Shown here: in pieces, positions 1 through 13,600 of the stretch
Layout: the number at the start of each line of letters is the position of its first letter
Position numbering within the stretch: the first letter of the stretch is position 1
Assembly (NCBI GenBank): GCA_005408345.1
Contig: SEMN01000352.1
Span: forward strand, 1-64,000
Reading direction: 5' to 3'
Origin: Macquaria australasica
Lineage: Eukaryota; Chordata; Actinopteri; Centrarchiformes; Percichthyidae
DNA length: 64,000 nucleotides
Made by a program: the position numbers and the translations under genes
The notes under the pieces: generated by a model
Told to the model about the DNA's origin: nothing
What the model saw: only the letters and a program-made list of their open reading frames with translations
Database searches by the model: none

Positions 1-2123
1 AAGGCTATGTGCCACAGTCCTTTAAAGTAGCTGTAATTAAGCCTCTTCTAAAAAAGCCCACTCTTGATCCAGGGATTTTGTCAAATTATAGACCTATATC
101 TAACCCTCCTTTTCTCTCTAAGGTCCTTGAGAAAGCAGTCGCCAATCAGTTGTGTGACTTTCTACACAACAACAAGCTGTTTGAGGATTTTCAGTCAGGA
201 TTTAGAGTACATCATAGCACAGAGACAGCACTGGTGAAAGTTACAAATGACCTTCTAATTGCATCAGACAAAGGACTCGTCTCTGTACTTGTCTTACTAG
301 ATCTTAGTGCCGCATTCGATACCATTGACCATCACATTCTATTACAGAGACTAGAACATTTAATTGGCATTAAAGGCACTGCACTAAGCTGGTTTAAATC
401 CTATTTATCAGATCGATATCAGTTTGTACACGTTAATGATGAATCCTCTATGCACGCCAAAGTCAGTCACGGAGTTCCCCAAGGTTCTGTGCTTGGACCA
501 CTTCTATTCACCTTGTATATGCTACTCAATATATATACTCCATAAATTTTCATTGTTATGCAGATGATACCCAATTATATTTATTGATCAAGCCAGATGA
601 AACCAATCAATTAGCTAAACTTCAAGCATGCCTTAAGGACATAAAACCTGGATGACCTGCAATTTTCTGATGTTAAACTCAGACAAAACCAAAGTTATTG
701 TACTTGGCCCCAAACACCTTCGAAACACATTATCTAAAGATATAGTTTCTCTAGATGGCATTGCCCTGGCCTCCAGCGAAACCGTAAGGAATCTTGGAGT
801 TATCTTTGATCAGGATATGTCCTTTAACTCCCAAATAAAACAAACTTCAAGAACTGCCTTTTTTCATTTACTTAACATTGCAAAAATCAGGCACATCCTG
901 TCTCAAAAAGATGCAGAAAAACTAGTCCATGCATTTGTTACGTCTAGGCTGGACTATTGCAACTCTCTATTATCAGGCTGCCCCAATAAGTCCCTTAAGA
1001 CTCTCCAGCTGATTCAGAATGCTGCGGCACGTTTACTGACAAGAACCAGAAAAGAGATCATATTTCTCCAATATTAGCTTCTCTACACTGGCTCCCTGTA
1101 AAATCTAGAATAGAATTTAAAATCCTTCTCCTCACCTTCAAAGCCCTAAATGGTCAGGCACCATCATATCTCAAAGAGCTCATAGTACCCTATTACCCCA
1201 CTAGAGCACTGCACTCCCAGAATGCAGGGTTCTTTGTGGTTCCTAGAGTCTCTAAAAGTAGAATGGGAGCCAGAGCCTTCAGCTATCAAGCTCCTCTCCT
1301 GTGGAACCAGATCCCAGTTTGTGTACGGGAGGCGGACAACCTCCTCACATTTAAGAGTAGGCTTAAGACTTTCCTCTTTGATAAAGCTTATAGTAGGGCT
1401 GACTCAGGTGACTCCTGAGCCCCCCCTTAGTTATGCTGCTATAGGCCTAGACTGCCGGGGGGACTTCCTATGATGCACTGAGCTCCTTTCTCCTCCTCTT
1501 CCTCTCCATCCGTGCGCCCTCATATCCCATCGATGCTTGTTATTAATTCAACTTCTTCCCGTAGTTGTGTGCTTTCTCTCCTCTCTCTCTCTCTCTCCCC
1601 TTCTGTTGCTTTCTGCAGGTGTTTCTGCCTCCGGAGCTGTAGAGTCTGGGTCTGTGGTTGCTGCCACCTGCTGCCCCCGTGCTCCTGCTCTGCTGCTATT
1701 GCTGTTGTTGCTCTTGTTGTTAGTATTGCTATTATAGTGTTGCTCTTAGTGTTGTTTCTGTTGGTGTTAACATCAATGCCATTACCATATCTATTGCCTT
1801 ACATCCCTATGTGGAACTGTATTGTTCTGCTGTATGTTCTCTTTCCTCATGCTCTCTCCCTCCCGCTCCCCCCCTCCCCCTTCAACCCAACCGGTCGAGG
1901 CAGATGACCGCCCACCTTGAGCCTGGTTCTGCTCAAGGTTTCTACCTGTTAAAAGGGAGTTTTTCCTTGCCACTGTCGCATAGTGCTTGCTCATGGTGGG
2001 AACTGTTGGGTCTCTGTAAATATAAAGAGTCGGTCTAGACCTGCTCTATTCGAAAAAGTGCCCTGAGATAACTTTGTTATGATATGGCGCTATATAAATA
2101 AAACTGAATTGAATTGAATTGAA
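1..2123 (+). mobile_element. L2/Maui-type LINE, copy A (5' end outside window)
   Basis: Non-LTR retrotransposon of the teleost L2 (Maui) type, sense strand. The reverse transcriptase part shows the motifs SAAFDTIDHH, HGVPQGSVLGPLLF and NSDKTK, followed by the C-terminal block around LNGQAPSYL and LLWNQIPVC. A low-complexity CT- and GTT-rich 3' UTR follows (about 1500-1900). The element ends with the usual tail TGGCGCTATATAAATAAAA and a few TGAAT/ATTG units at 2085-2123. It is a dead copy: about 20 bases are missing near 525 before the YADD motif, and there are frameshifts near 648 and 1055. Three further copies (29816-31610, 32372-32548, 41664-43920) share the same tail. It lies on the 3' side of sim2 and in the opposite orientation. 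Confidence 0.9.
9..1418 (+). pseudogene. L2 reverse transcriptase, frameshifted
   Basis: Broken coding part of L2 copy A, open in three pieces: 9-545, 652-1077 and about 1077-1418. The first piece holds RT motifs up to VPQGSVLGPLL. The catalytic YADD is reached only after a small deletion near 525. The second piece covers the thumb-like part (SDKTK, NLGVIFDQDMSF, SRLDYCNSLLSGCPN). The third holds the C-terminal AFSYQAPLLWNQIP block. The family protein would be an APE endonuclease plus RT; only RT and downstream parts are present here. It is not expected to be functional. Confidence 0.85.
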
Positions 2124-3254
2124 GATACAAAAGATAAAATGTGCCCTAGACCACTGAATCGCCGCTCATATCTCAGATTTATTCAGGGATTCAAATAGGT
2201 GAATTCTGAATATTGACTGAATATTGGAGATCAATTAACCAAATAGAGCTTTGAAGGTAGGGGTAGGAAAGGTGACATCATCTTCCTGTGCCAGAGCCAG
2301 AAAAATGGTGACAAGTGTGGACGAGGTGTGCGCAGCTGTACAGATTGCTGTAAATTGATTTACAGAAATTACAACTCCTAAATCAACATATTTCTTCGAT
2401 CAACATGACAAATGTTAAGATAACCCCTAGCACAGCACAGCATTTACTAGTCATAGGGGCTACTACTCAGCATGGGAAAGCAGTAGAAGGTCTTCTGTGG
2501 CTCTAAAGAAAATAACCCTGATGATTAGGATTATCTCAGTTTGGGCTGTGTGCAGTCAAATTTTTAACAGAATGTCTGAGTTACAAATTTGAGCTTTTGA
2601 GTTTAAAAGATGTAGGCATTTGCTTTTGGTTACATCATGGGAAATGTAGGATCCAGTGCTCTTGGAGCTTGACCCTAAATGTCAGGATATCTCGGCCTGA
2701 TTTTGACCATTTAATCTGTCTCTTGTGAGAGCCCCAAAGATCAATACTAAATCACTGGAGTACCCCTTTACTTACTACTTACTTACTACATAAAAAAAAG
2801 TAAAGAAAACTATACAGATAAACCCCTCAGCAGCTTTCATGTTATGCTGAATGCTGAAATGTCCACAGTGACTGGAACCACAATGCATCACAAATATCTA
2901 GCATCTATGATACTGGGAGACTTGCCACAGACACGGACGCATCACTCTGGAACAGACCAACTGAATGTAGGTGAAGACGAGACCCTGCCAGATGTGCACT
3001 CTTTCTCTGACTCTCTGAATTTAGCCCATCTGCGACTAGCACAAACCAGTCATGTCTGTAAATTTGTGCATGGCCTAAGTGATTGCAGCAAAAGTCTGAA
3101 GAGACAAAATGGAGCTGAGTGAAGTAGAAAAGGCTTTGTTGAAAAGGCTATCCTTACAACCACATTCCTTACCAGGTGGTGTTAGTAATGCACTATTTTG
3201 TTGTAAGCTCACCACATTAGACTGGAGATTAGTTAGTCAAGCTAGTTAGTTAAG
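2124..3254. other. No recognised gene between L2 copy A and the LINE relic
   Basis: Mostly AT-rich unique-looking sequence. One plus-strand open frame of 92 codons (2844-3122, beginning MLNAEMSTVTG) has somewhat more even base composition than its flanks. I do not recognise it, and it has no clear splice sites or neighbours. I also looked here on the minus strand for the missing last sim2 exon, whose family ends in a SVIITNG-like motif, and found nothing. Confidence 0.4.
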
Positions 3255-4300
3255 TTGATTTATTCAGGAAATCTCATTGAGATCAAGCTCTCTTTTGCGC
3301 AAGAGACCTGACAAACAAGATCACAGGATAATTCAGTCACATGGCAGGTATTTGTTCTAGTTTATTCAGAAGCTGATTCCTGTATCTTTAGACTTAGTAT
3401 GTATTTCATTTTACTTTTAGGCCGAGAAAAGATTTATTATGCACTAATTAAAACAAACACAAATATTCTAAAAAATATATTATTAAGTAGAGCATCGCAA
3501 GTAGAGTATTGCTAACAGTTGTGTTGCAGTCTTTCCATTAGTAAGGTGCATAGTACTGGAAACCAGTCTTCCCCAGTTCAGAGTTGGTGTGAACTTTTAA
3601 AGATAACCTCTCACCTGTGATCTGGTGTCATAAGTCTTCACTTTGAACTCAACTAAGGATGGTAATTATCTTAGACAGCATGGTATGATAACTGAAAAAA
3701 CAGGTATGCTAATATGTCTGGTGATGGCATACAAGATAGTATCATCAGCGTAAAAATTGACATTGCGGTACTAAATTAAAAGACAAAAATGATCATTTAT
3801 GTATAAAGTAAATAGCAGGGGGGCTAATATTGATCCTTTATCAACTCAATTTAGAAATTTGAAACCATAAGAAACAACAGTCTGAACTCCACCAGAAAGA
3901 TATGATTTGAACCAGCTGTAGGCAGAATCATCAAAACCCATGGAAACCATCTCATGTAAGAAAATGTTGTGATCAACAGAATCAAAAGCCTTGGAGAGAT
4001 CTACAAACAGGACTTTTTACCAAGTGAGTTAACAATGTGATCCACAACAGCAATTTCATCACTTGTTGTACTATCAGCAGGTCTACAGTGTGACTGCTGT
4101 GGCTGCAGGACATTATTTTCCTTCAGAAAGGCACATATTGGGAGTTGACCAGTGACTCTATGATTTTAGACAGACAGAACAGATAGAGGCCAGAACAGAA
4201 TAGTTGCTTAGGTCATCACCTTTGTGTAATGGAAATACTGGAGCTGTTTTCTATATTGAGGGCATTTTGCCAGAGGAAAAGATGAGGTCTACAGAATGTG
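3255..4300 (-). mobile_element. Degenerate LINE reverse transcriptase relic (Rex1/CR1/L2-like)
   Basis: On the minus strand a decayed non-LTR reverse transcriptase can be followed through stops and frameshifts. It runs from FSKAFDSVDHN near 4000-3960, through SWFKSYLSGGVQT near 3900 and GSILAPLLFTLYIND near 3820, to the catalytic NFYADDTILYAI at about 3760-3724. Towards 3255 it reads ATCTCAATGAGATTTCC followed by TGAATAAATC, like the 3' tail of fish Rex1-type LINEs. It lies downstream of the last visible sim2 exon in the same orientation. The exact clade needs an alignment. The element is clearly dead. Confidence 0.65.
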
Positions 4301-4354
4301 TAATACACTCATAATGAGGTTTAATCATGGTATTTTGTTAGATAAAGAGTGTAC

Positions 4355-4679
4355 CTCTGTATTTGTTGGGTGTAGGGGTGTTGCTGATGTTCCACCCAAC
4401 AGGCCCTCTGCTGTGCAGGGAGCCGATGATCTGCTGAGCCAACTGAGGGGAGGGACCTGAGCTAGGCAACTGCCTCTGAGCATCCAGATGCCGGTGGTTG
4501 TAGGGGTAGTGGAGGGTCAGATTGTAAGTGGGAATGCAGGACATCTGGCCTGCTTCAGGGCTCAAGCTGGAGCTCTTCTCCCTGCAGGGGGTCACTGCAT
4601 ACGGGGATCTCTCCTTCCACAGTCCCGTCTGTGGGGAGCAGCTTGAGCGGTCCAGCTGGAAGAGGCTACTGGCCCGCTG
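4355..4679 (-). CDS. sim2: sim2 exon 10: C-terminal Ser/Pro-rich region
   Basis: 325 bases, phase 0 in and phase 1 out; acceptor GGATAG, donor ACAGAG|GTACAC. It begins QRASSLFQLDRSSC (SIM2 YSSFQMDKLE region) and continues through IPTYNLTLHYPYNHRHLD (SIM2 TPSYSLPFSYHYGHFPLD region). It ends near NTPTPNKYR. This C-terminal part evolves fast, so exact limits are less sure than for the PAS exons. The next exon is not in the window. Confidence 0.85.
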
Positions 4680-7600
4680 CTATCCATAAACAAGCACACA
4701 ACAGCATAGAGAAGGTTACTGCTGCAAACACTCTTGTATTTCTGTGTTTGCAGCAGTAGTTTTGTAACAGTCATCCATGGAGTAAATTTTATATTAACTG
4801 GCCTTCCCACTGGATCCTCATTTAGTTGAACATAAGATATAGCCTATCTATTAAAGGAACAGTCTGTCAGCAAACAAGCATTATATCTCAAAATGTCAAA
4901 GTCAGTCAGATGGAAAGAGCAGCTCTTTGTTTAGCCTAGTTTAGCATCAAGGGTGGAAGCAGGGGCTAACAAATTAAAGGACAGGTTAACATTTTTTCAG
5001 GTGTACCTTACAACACTCACATGCCCAAATATATATATATTGTTTTAGTTAGTTAGTTTTTGCTCACTGTAATCATTCCTCCTGTCCATACTGGCTGTGA
5101 AGAGATCCATTTGTGACGCGATTACAATGTAAGTGATAGGGGACAAAATCCACAATCCTTCTGTTCTGTGTAAAAATCAATCAGTGCAGCTGAAGCTAAT
5201 GTGAGGCTTCAACAGTCAAACATTAGACAAATCAAGAGAATATCTTTCAATGGTACAGTCTTTTCAGTACCAGATTTCCTATTTGTGCTTCCCTACACAG
5301 TGTTTGCTTGCTGAGCTGCAGTGGAGGGATAATTAGAAAAAGAGGGAATTCGGTACTAAAAAGACCATACATTTGGTAGAAACCTACTTGATTTGTGTAA
5401 CACTGCTTTGAAGCCTAATATTAGCTCCAGCTGAACTTTTTAATGCAGTTTTACATGAAAAGAGATCTGTGGATTTTGTCCCCCATTATTTACATTAAAA
5501 TAGAAGGAAAGAGATCTCCTGAGGGCCAGTACAGACAGTTTTTAAAAAATGGCATAAAAATACTATATTGAAAAAAATAACTTGAAAAAATGTGAACCTT
5601 TCCTTTAAAATCAAGATATAATTATGGGTATATCAGCCCAGCCCTACTGCAGAGACTTTCTTAATTGATGGACAAGCAGTATGTAACAGCTGTAGATGTA
5701 GATGTATACAGTATGTAACAGCTGCGGATGACCAGTACTAGTTAGAATAACCTATTAATTTATAGATCAGTACAGACTGATTTTCCCACTAAAATCTACA
5801 TTCAACTTTTTGAAGCTGATCTAAATGTGTCTCCTGGTTGAAGGGAATTGAATTATAATTGTGAAAAATTACATTTATGTGTTTCTCCTCAGTTGCTGCA
5901 CATGTTCTTGAGGTCAGACAAGTGACACTGCGCTTCAAGCAGATCTGATTCTCACATGTCTTTTCTCAGGGTGACCTATTTCTCACTAACATGACAACAA
6001 CTTGCTTTGTGCTACCTCAGTTTTGCCGTGTTGGATATTAAAATCCCAAACAGACAGGTAAAGTGTATTTCAAGGTCAGGAAGTGCCAACGGTTTATAGC
6101 ACCACAAAAATAGAGCCCCCATTTCTGCTGTAATCTTTTTCAAATTATATTCCTGTAGTTAAATCCTCAATATCTGAATTACATGCTTAAGATTATAAAT
6201 TATTTTCTTTAAGAAAATAATGGGAGCACAAAACATTTTCCATCATAACTGTGTGAAAACATTCACCTTTTGTTTACTCTGAAGTACTATCAGTAAGCCA
6301 AGTTGAAGTCCCACCTCAGGATAAGGAGCTGCTCTGAGTTTGGTCTTCATCTTAACTGCTTTGGTTCTGATTTGTTTGCGATGGTCCGGAGAGGAAGTAA
6401 GACTGAGACCAGTCTTAGTGGCTCGACTCTGGTCTTCAGATAACTGCAGCTCCTTGCACTCGATGTCACTGTGTGCAAACAGACAAGCTCACACTGTGTA
6501 TCTTTGTACTGGTTTAACTGGAGGTTTTACATGGAGAATTGCAGGGGGGAGGGCACTGACTCACGTGAGGACGTAGTTCACACTGACAATACAGTGAGGT
6601 CTGGAGGAGCGGCTGTTGTGGATGATGGTGGCATAGCTCTGCACCCACACCCAGCCTCCATGCTTTGATAACATACGGTAGTACTTAGTGGTGACCTGCC
6701 CCTTCACCAGTACTACAGGGAACACAAAGATCAGGATCAAAGGGAGAAAAATGGTCAAATCTGACATCAGCTAGTCAGAGTTGCACAGGAAGGTCCTTTT
6801 ATTGTAACCAGCGTTTTGCATCCATCCTTCAAAGAAGCAGGAATTTCTCAACTGACCATAACTTTATAACATTCTGCAATATATTACTTTTTGGCCACTT
6901 GGAGGCAGCAGAAACAAGCTACATATTTCACCTTACAAGTTGATATTGCAAACTTGCAAGCAAACAGTTGCTTACTTACACATCCAGCAGTTACAGAGCA
7001 ACATTCATCATCATTTGGAGTCGTGTATCTATCTAGTGTAAGTCACTCTCTTTTAGCTCTATTTTTGGTCTCTACTAACCCCTGAGGGAAATTTCTGGCT
7101 TTTCAACTGCTGATCCACTATGTTCACCAGCTAGTCGCTAACTGTGTCTGTCTGCTGTTTGCTGAGCAACACAGCAGTTGTCCTCAGTTCTTCCCGAAAG
7201 TTCACAAAAGGTGAAATCTATACAAATTGGAAATTGACTTAGTTTCCACATGCGTCCCTGTTCCTGTCAGTCTCGTTGTCACTTAACTTACTTGTCACTC
7301 TACTTACCCCACTTGCACCCCCCCCCCCACCCCATAACATCTGACTAGTGATTGCAGAGTGATTGCCAAGTGCCGAGGACTCACATAAATGGTGAGCATA
7401 GCGTAGATGGAAAACATCACAGGTGTGGACATGGTGGTAGAGAGTCTTCTCTATCAGGTCCTGAGGTTCATAGCCTGTTAGCTCTGCCACCCTAGCTCCA
7501 GCACACAGGAGAGAGAACACAAGCTAATAGTCAGGGGCTGATTTTAACACCAGTGTGCTCAAGTTCATTATAATGTTCAGTTAACGATCCAACAGTCCAT

Positions 7601-10600
7601 ATATTTTAAAACAGCTACCTGTTTCATGTTGTGTACATACTGTTATATTTGTTATCTTATGCATGTGTTGTAGCAAGGGTCTATTTGTAATTAGAAATGA
7701 GTTTTTCTGTTGATTATTTGTGATGGTTTTTATGATTTTATATTTCATACAGGGATCATCAAGATATAGTGATATCATGGCTTTCATCTATCCATCCACC
7801 TACTCAGTCAAGCATCTCTCCTACCTCGTGTCCAAGAAAATTAGTTTAAAGTCCAGGCTGGCCCGGAACATGAACATGTTGCTGTGGAGTTTGATCTCGG
7901 TGATACCACTGGGGGGCAGGGAGTGACCGACTGCCACAAGACCCACAGTCTGATAACAGGATTCATACAGTGGCATGTCCATCATGTACTGACGCACTTT
8001 CAGGTAACCGCTGCAGTGGATGACCTGGGAAACAATAGCATGACACCAATGTCATTACACGTTTACATGTTGAAAGGAATTCAGAGTGACAGAGAAAGTT
8101 GAGGGTTTGTATCAAACACATGATCCTGGTATTTTGAAACCAAACAGCACCAAAACAGCAGACTGGAGTTTCAACTATGGTTGTTCGGTGGTCCCTACAC
8201 TATGCAACTACTGCTATATTACCAATTGTCCCTGGACTGTGGAGCCATATTTTCCAACTATGATCAGAATATCATTTAACAAAATTAGGTTTTCGAACTT
8301 TGGTTGCCCAGCGTTGTCCACAACACAGCTTCTGCCATAGTGTAGCTCTGCTGACCTTGATGGCAGCATCCCAGCAGACTTAACCTGGCCTTCCAACCAA
8401 AAATAGTCATGTCTTTGCTAAGGTCCTAGGCTTTGTGGTTAAGGTTTTTTCTCTTCATAACATGGTGAAGCAGAAAGACACCTACACATCTTGTGTCATG
8501 TTTGTGTGCACCTATTAGAAGGCACATGAGATAGTGGGCCATCAGGCTTAGAGCACACGTACAGCATTGTACAGTGTAGCTGTCGTGGAACCACTGCAGC
8601 CCTCAGTCTGACACAACTGTTCTGTTACTGTTTTAGTGATTGGACAGTAAGAGCCCCTGATGGGGGTTCTCATGTTGTCTGATCACCTTTTCTGCCCCAT
8701 CAGGAGCTGAGCCTAGGCATGTAATCACCTGCTGGGATTGTAACTGATCCCAACCTTTGGTCTATGCAAGTAACAAAACCTGTTAGAGGGTCCCACATGT
8801 GACCTGGATGTGACACCAGTTCTATGTGTGCATGTGTAGTCCTCTAACGGCATGCCCAGCTGACCCTTTGTGTTCCTCTTGTTGAGTTCATGGGTCATCA
8901 AGCAGCAAGATTACTCCTTTAGAGGACATGCCACCCAATTGTTGGTGAATGCACTGAATTCAGGTCTCAGATTGCAGAGGCAGAGCCACAGTAGGTTAAA
9001 ACAATAATGAAGCTTATTACATGCAGGTAACTTCTATTTTCTGAATTTTGCAGTAAAATAGGGCTGTTTTTGTAACTTAAGATATTTATTGTGTTTTGGA
9101 AAGTGTTAGCAAATAATGTCTTTATTATGACAGAAGGACATTTGTGCAATAACGTTAGCCTTGACGCTCAACACCATGATTATTGAAGAATGACCAATAA
9201 GCAACTTGTTTATGTATCAGTTGATGATATTAAATCCCTTCCAGGCCCCTAAGTTACCAGTAGTGTGTGTTGGAGTAAATGACAATCCAGGGGCTGCACC
9301 TACCTTATATCCCCCACATGTAAGTCCTGCATTTCGTTTAGCAAGAACACACTTCATCCTCAAGAAGAAGGAGCGCTCTATTTCATACTCTGTCACACAA
9401 ACACACATTACAGAGGCATTACTCATATGTTATAGTATATTGTGTTTTTACAATACAATATCCCAGTGCTACACAGAGGCCAGTAACACTTCTTATTCCT
9501 AAGATTAGCTCAAATTTAGCCTACTTGTTTCTACAGGCCAGTATAATCAATACCTTACCATACCTAGCAGCAGAAACCTGTACAAGTATAGTAAGAGGGA
9601 CCAGCAGAGACACGTGGATTACTCAGCTCACCCTGTTGCCACCACATCCCTAACCCATATTAGAAGGTAGAAACACTCCTGTTCAGCACCTCCAGCACAG
9701 TATGTTGTCTGGAATACAGCCTTAATCCTTTCCAAAAGCTAGATCACTTAAGTAGACATGATTGGAAAAATGTCATGACTCACAAGATTAAAAAAAGAAA
9801 AGTAAAAATCGAAGCAGCATATACCAAAATTCCATAATGCAACTCAACATCTTTTCTTTAGACCCTCCCTGTTGACATTATTACGACGCCATCATCTCAA
9901 ACTCGACAATCTAATCATCTATATACAAACTCTAAAAGTTCTTAGAATAATTACTCTCAGCGTTCAACTGTAATCAACTGTAATGTTTGGCTACATTGTT
10001 CTTTAGAAGTGAGCAGTGGAGGCTGACCAACAGAACCTACATGCGCAGCACCTCACACACCAAAAAGCTTCATTCAGACTTAACAATATCTCTCTAGTGA
10101 AACTGCTGAGTAACATGTTTTCATTAGCAATAGCTGTGGTGGCAAAACTGTGAAAATACTAACACAGAGGCTGTAACAAAAAAAACCAGAAATAATAAAG
10201 ACTACGTCAGTTCTGTTGCAAATAAAAGCTGGGTAAAAACATTTCCACAGCATCAACTCCATCATAACAACTTCAAAGTCATGGCATACTCACCACTCTG
10301 CTTCTCTTTTTAACAGAAATACTTTTTTTTGCCAAAAAAATATTAACTCAAGCTAGACTTAGTAGCTTTTTTCAAATCTTTTTACCACATCTCACAGTCT
10401 TCAGAGAGCAGCCGAGTAGTGAGTATGACATGACTCTGTAGTTGTACTGATGGAATTAGCACTGTGGGAATGTACATCACACTGAATTTATCAAGACAAA
10501 AGGTACACATATAATAGTTAAGTTTGCATTAACTGGGGAACATGGGAAATAAGCAAACAAAGACCTTTCAAATAAAGGTTCTCTATGCCGTTGAGATAAA

Positions 10601-13600
10601 TAAAGAGCTATTTGAGAATTTACAGTATGTGTGATATACCATGACATGTGCACGAGAGCCTGGAGATTGAGGGTGTTTAAGTACCTGGAGAGAAGTGATG
10701 GTGTGGGGGCTGGCAAAGGCCCAGCACTGCTGTCATCTCATCATGGTCTGATGGGTGGATGTACTCAAATATACTGTTTCCTGTTAGCTCCACCTGCAGC
10801 ACACACATTTCCATGTGCTCATAAATGTGCTGAATTATGTAGTGATCAGCTACACCACAAGTAACTAACCAAAAGTGCAAGACAAAACATAGAAACGTAT
10901 TGAATCACGCAGAAATGAAAGACCATTCCATTTCTGCCACATCCTAATTGTGCAATTTGGAATGTGTGACTCATATGTCAAACATAAATGATGCCTCCAA
11001 ATCATTGGTTTAATAAACTGACTTATGAATGTACGAGGGTCTTACCTGGGACAGGCCAAGGTGGACTGATGCTGTTTCAGAAATGTACATGATTTTGCCA
11101 TCAGAGGCAACAACAAACACGAAGCCATCCAGAGTCTGAGGAAACAGTAACAAAGGAATTACTGTTAAACACAAGTAAGCAATATTAGTGATTTTCATTG
11201 TTACAATGTTATGTGCCAAAACATTCGCCCATATGATGTAAGAATGGATGGTGTTACTGTATTACTCTGAGAGTTGTATGCCCTTCCTCCTACACTTTTG
11301 TTTTATACAGCCATTCTGCATTGTAATTTAGTAATTTAGTTAATGTAGACATCTTTTATTATTTACCCTTGACTACCTTTTAATTTTTTTGTCTTTATTA
11401 AGAAAAGCATCTGGGAGTATACACCAATCAGCCATAACATTATGACCACTGACAGGTGAAGAACATTGATTATCTCGTTACAATGGCACCTGTCAGTGGG
11501 TGGGATATGTTAGGCAGCAAGTGAACATTTTTTCCTCAAAGTTGATGTGTTGGAAGCAGAAAAAATGGGCAAGCGTAAGGATGTGAGCGACTTTGACAAG
11601 GGCCAAATTGTGATGGCTAGACGACTGGGTCAGAGCATCTCCAAAACTGCAGCTCTTGAGGGGTGTTCCCGGTCTGCAGTGGTCAGTACCTACCAAAAGT
11701 CATCCAAGGAAGGTCTGATGAATCACGTTTTCTTTTACATCATGTGGATGGCCAGGTGCGTGTGCGTCGCTTACCTGGGGAAGACATGGCACCAGGATGC
11801 ACTATGGGAAGAAGGCAAGCCAGCGAAGACAGTGTGATGCTTTGGGCAATGTTCTGCTGGGAAACCTTGGGTCCTGCCATTCATGTGGATGTTACTTTGA
11901 CACGTACCACCTACCTAAACATTGTTGCAGACCAAGTACACCCCTTTATGGAAACGGTATTCCCTAATGGCAGTGGCCTCTTTCAGCAGGATAATGCGCC
12001 CTGCCACACTACAAAAATGGTTCTGGAATGGTTTGAGGAACACGACAACGAGTTCAAGGTGTTGACTTGGCCTCCAAATTTCCCAAATCTCAATCCAATC
12101 GAGCATCTGTGGGATGTGCTGGACAAACAAGTCCGATCCATGGAGGCCCCACCTCGCAACTTACAAGACAGGATCTGCTGCTGATGTCTTGGTGCCAGAT
12201 ACCACAGCACACCTTCAGAGGTCTAGTGGAGTCCATGCCTCGACGGGTCAGGGCTGTTTTGTCAGCAAAAGGGGGACCTACACAATATTAGGCAGGTGGT
12301 CATGATGTTTTGGCTGATCGGTGTATGTGTCTTTATTCTAAATTGTAAAACATGGGTAGAAATTGAATATAGATGAATAATACAAAATTCCTGGTAAAAA
12401 AATATATATATATTGAATTTTTAATTAATTGGATGGACTCGTGGTGCATAATCAGCAGCTTTTCAGCTGCGGCTGTTCATTTGCATTTTCTCCCACTTTT
12501 TCTTTTCACTTTCTGTTATTGAATGCATGAGTGTTACTTGCAGAAAGAGGACCTTGTTTACTCTCAACTGCAGTGAACACTCTCTTCTGTCTGTTTTGAT
12601 GCATGGCAACATAACATACAGGGGAAATTCTGTTTAAATCAACTATAATAGCTACTTGCTTTAAAAAAAAAAAAAAGCCCTGACCAGACTTATTAAACTG
12701 TTTAAACAGAAAAATACTGGTAGTAAACATTTTGCAGATATGTTCATAATTCTACATTACCCCAAGACATATTTTGCTGATTTAAACTGTAGCTGTATAT
12801 GAATATAATTTGTAAGAGATAAGGTGAAATCATACTAATGTTGGGTACAACCAAAGCCTGGTGCTTTCTTGTTGAATGCAGGCATCAGCAAAACATTTAG
12901 TTTTTAATCTAAAAAAATATGCCAGTAGACCTCATTTGTGACTCAACAGTCTGTATAGACTAAAGTCCAGTGCTTAACAATAAAGAAAAGTGTCATTATC
13001 TAAAGCAGGAGCCAGTGGCCCATGCAGCATTTAAGGCCCCAAATCGTGTGCTATTATTTGAGGTTACAAATGACTAATTTGTAAAACAATTGTTGTTATT
13101 TAATGTGCACAAATCATCAAAGTTAGGCCCATTACCTGCCTGTGCACTCTACAGACCATTTATGGACAGAGGAATTTGTAGGCCAGGTAGAACTCTGAAC
13201 TCTTATCCTGCTGCTTTCCACTAGACCACATAGTACTTTATAGCAGCTGTACATTTTTACATCCTCTCATGGCTTATTTGAGCAAGAGGAAGGCCTATTG
13301 TGCTTGACACAATAATTAACTACACGATGAGTATCTACATTTATTAAGAAGTGGTAATAAGTAACAGAACTCAACTGGCTCATAAATAATGTCATACTGG
13401 TGAATACTGGCCCAGTTCAAGCATCTGACTGTTCACTTGGTTGGTGCTACAAGTTCAGGTTCTTGTTTCATAGCTGTTATAAATGTCTCTTTCCTACTAG
13501 TGGTTAAATAACTGTGACTGATACTGTTTAGTGATCAATACAGTTATTTATCCATCTTTTATTGAGCTCAAATGTAATGATTTTTAAAGGGGGGTTAAAA

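Noticed and set aside
1512..2038. Leu/Ser-rich frames in the L2 3' UTR (also at 31045-31409 and 41867-42247)
   Set aside because: Low-complexity UTR of the LINE, repeated in each copy and not conserved as protein.
2844..3122. 92-codon plus-strand frame beginning MLNAEMSTVTG
   Set aside because: No recognised homology, splice sites or neighbours; noted only as an unexplained open stretch.
6558..6570. CTCACGTGAG palindrome as a SIM/ARNT or CLOCK site
   Set aside because: It overlaps the exon 8 splice donor and coding sequence, which fix most of its bases.
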